Below, piece by piece: positions 8,286-10,746 of a stretch of DNA of 10,746 bases; the first letter of the stretch is position 1; every line of letters begins with the position of its first letter. The position numbers were made by a program, and so were the translations under genes. The DNA is from JBPCRW01 sp050996405 (GTDB taxonomy: Bacteria > Acidobacteriota > Blastocatellia > Pyrinomonadales > Pyrinomonadaceae): contig JBPCRW010000116.1 of NCBI GenBank assembly GCA_050996405.1, forward strand, positions 1 to 10,746, in the 5' to 3' direction. The notes under the pieces are model-generated. The model had not been told where the DNA came from, did not search any database, and was given only the letters and a program-made list of their open reading frames with translations.

Positions 8286-8313
8286 ATTGTATTCTACACA
8301 AAACGGCTGGCAA
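8286..8313 (-). promoter_or_regulatory. Possible promoter A for the receptor gene
   Basis: On the minus strand TTGCCA (8313-8308, five of six to the sigma-70 -35) is followed after 16 bases by TACAAT (8291-8286, five of six to the -10). Transcription would start near 8279 and give a leader of about 280 nt carrying the heptad array. It is the best minus-strand match I see in this gap, but rests on consensus only; acidobacterial promoters are not well defined. Confidence 0.4.
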
Positions 8314-8418
8314 GTATATTCGAGCGAGATTAAATGTTTGTTAAAATCCGGCGCGTCGTTTAATAAAAATCCGGCTTGGGCGTGCTGGTTTCAAATTCTC
8401 ACGCCGGAAAAGCCTTTA

Positions 8419-8434
8419 CAATTTGAGCAAATTG
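8419..8434. promoter_or_regulatory. Symmetric putative operator
   Basis: CAATTTG-AG-CAAATTG is a perfect 7+7 inverted repeat with a 2-bp centre. It ends 8 bp before the -35 element of the PilZ-like gene's promoter. Its size and symmetry suit a dimeric helix-turn-helix regulator, but no regulator gene is in the window. It lacks a following T-run, so it is not a terminator. Confidence 0.4.
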
Positions 8435-8442
8435 CGTAAAAC

Positions 8443-8471
8443 TTGACTTTTTTGTAATTGTGCCTTACATT
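8443..8471 (+). promoter_or_regulatory. Probable promoter of the PilZ-like gene
   Basis: TTGACT (8443-8448, five of six to the -35) is followed after 17 bases by TACATT (8466-8471, four of six to the -10). Predicted transcription starts near 8478, about 60 nt before the ATG. It is the best plus-strand match in the gap and sits directly beside the palindrome at 8419-8434. Confidence 0.5.
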
Positions 8472-8527
8472 ACTTTGCACAACAAATGTTGTTTTATAAA
8501 TGAGAAATCAATATTAAAGGGTCGAAA

Positions 8528-8535
8528 AAGGGAGG
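8528..8535 (+). promoter_or_regulatory. Ribosome binding site of the PilZ-like gene
   Basis: AAGGGAGG lies four bases upstream of the ATG at 8540, with the AAGG core eight bases away. It is the strongest Shine-Dalgarno in the window and supports the chosen start. Confidence 0.75.
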
Positions 8536-8539
8536 GAAA

Positions 8540-8941
8540 ATGCAACGTTTAAAAGATTCGGAAATTGAAAATAAAACGCCTTTGCACCATCGTATAATGG
8601 CGAATTTGCGGGTGCAGGCAAGCTGGATTGACAAAGTAAGCGGGAAAAGAATCGAAGTCGAAGGTTTGACGGAAAACGTCGGGGAGACCAGTGCTTTGGT
8701 AAACTTGGCGACTCTCCCGCCGGTCGGAAGCGAAGTGAAACTTCGGGTGATTGACGAAGAAAAAACTTTGATTGAAGTGCCGACGGAAGTTATCAGAGTC
8801 GAGCGCGACCCGAGCAAACCGCTCGCCGCGCTGTCAGTCGGCGAAAACCTGAAAAAATGGAAACTGACTGTGATGGCTGCCGCGCAGGAATGGGTTATTC
8901 GCCAGTGGCGGATTAATTACGAAGAAGAATGGATTAATTAA
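8540..8941 (+). CDS. Small PilZ-like domain protein with degenerate c-di-GMP motifs
   Basis: 133-aa cytoplasmic protein without signal peptide or TM helix. The pattern over residues 17-100 resembles a single PilZ beta-barrel: HRIMANLRVQASWID, then GLTENVGETSALVNL, then PPVGSEVKLRV and VPTEVIRVERD with an AALSV end strand. PilZ proteins often bind cyclic di-GMP through RxxxR and (D/N)xSxxG. Here the arginines are Arg18 and Arg24, too far apart, and the second motif reads NVGETS (46-51), with Ser and Gly exchanged, so nucleotide binding is doubtful. The C-terminal 30 residues (KKWKLTVMAAAQEWVIRQW and an acidic tail) are probably helical. The gene appears monocistronic, with its own promoter, strong Shine-Dalgarno and intrinsic terminator. 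The PilZ assignment is by pattern and is moderate; it could be another small beta-barrel. Confidence 0.7.
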   Translation: MQRLKDSEIENKTPLHHRIMANLRVQASWIDKVSGKRIEVEGLTENVGETSALVNLATLPPVGSEVKLRVIDEEKTLIEVPTEVIRVERDPSKPLAALSVGENLKKWKLTVMAAAQEWVIRQWRINYEEEWIN

Positions 8942-8969
8942 AAATTACGCATTTATAAAAATTTGGACG

Positions 8970-9011
8970 GCGGAGAAAATTTTAGTAAGATTTTCTCCGC
9001 TTTTAATTTTT
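8970..9011 (+). terminator. Intrinsic terminator of the PilZ-like gene
   Basis: GCGGAGAAAAT (8970-8980) pairs perfectly with ATTTTCTCCGC (8990-9000) around a 9-nt loop, and TTTTAATTTTT follows at once. It begins 29 bp after the TAA stop. An 11-bp stem with a U-tract is a convincing rho-independent terminator. Confidence 0.88.
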
Positions 9012-9022
9012 CGATTTTGAAG

Positions 9023-9122
9023 AAATAGGACGCGGATAAACACAGATTTAAAAGATTTTCGCGGATTTTCTAAAAAGAATCTGCGGCAATTTGCTTTATC
9101 GGCACTCATCCGCGTCCTATTT
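9023..9122. repeat. About 100-bp palindromic intergenic element
   Basis: The ends are a perfect 15-bp inverted repeat: AAATAGGACGCGGAT (9023-9037) and its exact complement at 9108-9122. Inside, CAGATT (9043-9048) pairs with AATCTG (9078-9083), and the word CGCGGAT occurs again at 9060-9066, so the whole unit could form a branched hairpin. It holds no credible gene; a 64-codon minus-strand frame across it has no Shine-Dalgarno or domain-like sequence. It lies between the PilZ-like terminator and the next gene. It looks like a dispersed, non-autonomous intergenic repeat, but only one copy is in the window, so that is inference. Confidence 0.6.
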
Positions 9123-9172
9123 TTAAAGCCTCTCGGCAAACGAAAAAATCTTTTACCGCATCTTTTTACCTG

Positions 9173-10255
9173 ATGAGAAACTTTGCTTTTCTGGTTTTAA
9201 TTTTAATTTCGCCGATTTTTGCATTAGCGCAAGGAGACGCACCGCAAAAACCTCTGACGCAAGCCGAATACGTCAAACTGCTTTACGCTCTGGACAAAAA
9301 TCCGGCGATGCGCGACGAAGTTGTCGAAACGGTTCGCAAGCGCGGAATCGCGTTTCAGATTACGGACGGCTTGCGAAGTTTGACTTCCGTTAAAAGTCAC
9401 GGCGACGCGGAACTGCGCCGGACATTGGAAGAATCGGCTCGCCGCCAATCAAACCCGACCGTTTATAATTTGCCGTCGGCAAAAGAAAGCGCGGAAGTTT
9501 TGAATAAAGCGCGCGAAGCGACTCTAGCGGCGGTTGACGAAATGCCGGATTTTGTCGTCAAACAGCAAATTCAGCGCGGCGCGAGTTACGCCGGAACGAA
9601 TAATTTTAGAAATCTAGACCGCCTTGTTGTCGCCGTCAGCTACCGCGCCGAAGGCAGCGAGGAATATAAAATTTTGAGCGTCAACGGCGTTTTGCAGCCC
9701 GCGCCGACGGTCAAAAATACTTATGAAGATGTCGGCGGAACAAGCTCGACCGGCGAATTTGTGACGGTCCTGGCGACGATTTTCAAACCCGAAAGCGAAA
9801 CGAAATTTGAACCGCTCGACACGGACGTAATTCGTGGTCGCCGCGCGATTGTTTATACTTTTGAAACCGCGAAAGACAAAGCCAAACAAATTATTTCGAC
9901 TTCTGGAAGTCTTACCAATTCAACAATTACAGGCATCAAAGGCAAACTCTGGATTGACCGCGAAAATTTCCGTGTCTTGCGAATCGAATCACAGGCGACG
10001 GAAATTCCCGTAGATTTTCCCGTGACCGCCGCTTCGCGCGACATTGATTACGATTGGGTGACGATTGCCGACGAAAAATATCTGCTTCCTTCATATTCCG
10101 AAGTTCGTCTGACTTCCAGAGAAAACCGCGATTCGTTTGAAACGCGCAATCAGATTCGTTTCAAGGAATATCAGAAATATGGTTCGGAGGTTAAGGTTTT
10201 AGATGACGACGAAACTCCGATTCAGCCCGCGCCGGAAGAAAACAAAAAGCCTTGA
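9173..10255 (+). CDS. Secreted protein of unknown function, acidobacterial type
   Basis: 360-aa exported protein. A signal peptide covers residues 1-20 (MRNFAFLVLILISPIFALAQ, cleavage likely after ALA). A helical, charged segment follows (about 26-90), then a beta-rich domain (about 120-345). The motifs DEMPDFVVKQQIQR, LDRLVVAVSYRAEGSEEYKI, the STGEFVTVLATIF strand, GIKGKLWIDRENFRVLRIES and EKYLLPSYSEVRL recur, as I recall, in many uncharacterised acidobacterial secreted proteins. The alternating strands and the 'WID..N.RVLR' pattern resemble the LolA/LppX-type half-barrel, but there is no lipobox cysteine and no clear homologue I can name. The C-terminus is acidic and Pro-rich. There is no visible Shine-Dalgarno before the ATG. 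The gene is 38 bp upstream of the VanX-like gene on the same strand, so both may share a transcript for the periplasm. The function is not known. Confidence 0.85.
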   Translation: MRNFAFLVLILISPIFALAQGDAPQKPLTQAEYVKLLYALDKNPAMRDEVVETVRKRGIAFQITDGLRSLTSVKSHGDAELRRTLEESARRQSNPTVYNLPSAKESAEVLNKAREATLAAVDEMPDFVVKQQIQRGASYAGTNNFRNLDRLVVAVSYRAEGSEEYKILSVNGVLQPAPTVKNTYEDVGGTSSTGEFVTVLATIFKPESETKFEPLDTDVIRGRRAIVYTFETAKDKAKQIISTSGSLTNSTITGIKGKLWIDRENFRVLRIESQATEIPVDFPVTAASRDIDYDWVTIADEKYLLPSYSEVRLTSRENRDSFETRNQIRFKEYQKYGSEVKVLDDDETPIQPAPEENKKP

Positions 10256-10271
10256 TTGAGAGGCTGTTTTT
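10248..10271 (+). terminator. Weak possible terminator overlapping the stop codon
   Basis: AGCCT (10248-10252) can pair with AGGCT (10261-10265) around an 8-nt loop that contains the TGA stop, followed by G and five Ts. The 5-bp stem is short, so it may attenuate rather than end transcription into the dipeptidase gene. Confidence 0.3.
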
Positions 10272-10293
10272 CAGTTCCGACCAACTTTAAGAT

Positions 10294-10746
10294 ATGAAAA
10301 AACGTTTCTTGACAATTCAAGCCGCGCTTGTTTTGATTTTAACGGCGGCGACATTCGCGCAGAAAATCGTGCCGCCGAAAATTAAAGGCGCAAACCGTGA
10401 GGCTGATTTGCTCGAACTCGTCAAACTCGACCCAACAATCAAACTCGATATTCGTTATGCGCGAAGCGATAATTTCGTCGGGCGACCAGTCTATTCGGAA
10501 GCGCGCGCTTTTCTCCAGCGTCCAGCCGCCGAAGCCGTCGTTCGCGTTCAGAAAAAATTGAAAAAACAAGGGTTGGGGTTGGTCATTTTCGACGGCTATC
10601 GACCTTGGACGATTACAAAACTTTTCTGGGAAGTAACGCCCGAAGAAAAGCGAAAGTTTGTCGCAAATCTGGCGACCGGCTCGCGCCACAATCGCGGGTG
10701 CGCGGTTGATTTGAGCATTTATGATTTGAAAACCGGACGCTTGATT
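10294..10746 (+). CDS. D-Ala-D-Ala dipeptidase, VanX/DdpX family (3' partial)
   Basis: The first 151 codons run from ATG at 10294 to the right edge with no stop. The product is a zinc metallopeptidase (peptidase family M15D) that cuts the D-Ala-D-Ala dipeptide. A signal peptide is visible (residues 1-22, hydrophobic AALVLILTAATFA, cleavage before QK), so it acts in the periplasm, as expected for the recycling-type DdpX role rather than cytoplasmic glycopeptide-resistance VanX. The family motifs are present: LDIRYARSDNFVG (51-63), DGYRPW with the substrate-positioning Arg103, and SRHNRGCAVDLS with zinc ligands His132 and Asp139. The third zinc ligand and the catalytic Glu lie further downstream, outside the window, so activity cannot be judged. 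No vanH or vanA partner is adjacent on the left. Only a weak AAG precedes the ATG. It may be co-transcribed with the upstream secreted-protein gene. Confidence 0.88.
   Translation, partial: MKKRFLTIQAALVLILTAATFAQKIVPPKIKGANREADLLELVKLDPTIKLDIRYARSDNFVGRPVYSEARAFLQRPAAEAVVRVQKKLKKQGLGLVIFDGYRPWTITKLFWEVTPEEKRKFVANLATGSRHNRGCAVDLSIYDLKTGRLI

Larger units (their letters stand above)
8002..8539. other. 538-bp divergent intergenic region
   Basis: No convincing coding frame on either strand. From left to right it holds the receptor's Shine-Dalgarno, the GGATTTT heptad array, two candidate minus-strand promoters, a 6-bp inverted repeat GGCGTG/CACGCC (8379-8384 and 8400-8405), a symmetric palindrome (8419-8434) and a plus-strand promoter for the PilZ-like gene. 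The stretch 8120-8205 shows nothing I can name. This is the control region of two divergent genes. Confidence 0.7.

Noticed and set aside
8281..8286. Perfect TTGACA on the plus strand
   Set aside because: No acceptable -10 at 16-19 bp; the nearest TATATT is 28 bp away. The better plus-strand promoter is at 8443-8471.
8945..9139. 64-codon minus-strand frame across the palindromic element
   Set aside because: No Shine-Dalgarno, covers a terminator and a palindrome, and its protein is low-information and basic.
10294..10746. Glycopeptide-resistance vanX
   Set aside because: The product has a signal peptide, and no vanH, vanA or vanRS is seen; a housekeeping DdpX-type dipeptidase is more likely.

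Overview
The window looks like part of a chromosome of an Acidobacteriota-type bacterium, with class Blastocatellia the best guess. The grounds are a large Oar-like TonB-dependent receptor with an N-terminal carboxypeptidase-regulatory domain, a secreted protein of a kind common in acidobacteria, a polytopic GAF/PAS sensor kinase, moderate GC with AT-rich intergenic DNA, and short tandem repeats between genes. This placement is inference from protein style; there is no rRNA or marker gene here. I see no tRNA, rRNA, CRISPR array, transposase, phage gene or replication origin.

Layout. Positions 1-2642 (+) hold a membrane-bound sensor histidine kinase whose 5' end lies outside the window. A class IV aminotransferase-like gene follows 48 bp later (2691-3518, +). 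It converges, with a 17-bp gap, on a GT4 glycosyltransferase (3536-4651, -). Behind that is a 3.2-kb gene for an outer-membrane receptor (4756-8001, -), which ends at a strong intrinsic terminator (4694-4729). A 538-bp non-coding region (8002-8539) separates the receptor from a small PilZ-like gene (8540-8941, +) that has a clear promoter, Shine-Dalgarno and terminator of its own. After a ~100-bp palindromic element (9023-9122) come a secreted protein of unknown role (9173-10255, +) and the start of a VanX-type D-Ala-D-Ala dipeptidase (10294 to the right edge, +).

How the genes may work together. Most products act at or in the envelope: a membrane sensor, an outer-membrane receptor, a glycosyltransferase, a secreted protein and a periplasmic peptidoglycan-dipeptide hydrolase. 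Only adjacent same-strand pairs (kinase/aminotransferase and secreted protein/dipeptidase) could be co-transcribed. Nothing ties all the genes into one pathway.

The main observations are non-coding or concern key residues. There are two heptanucleotide tandem arrays (4655-4689 and 8071-8119), each upstream of a minus-strand gene. There is also a palindromic intergenic element, a symmetric putative operator in front of the PilZ-like gene, a Ser in place of the usual cofactor-binding Glu in the aminotransferase, and eight mature-receptor cysteines arranged as four close pairs. I found no convincing new multi-gene system.
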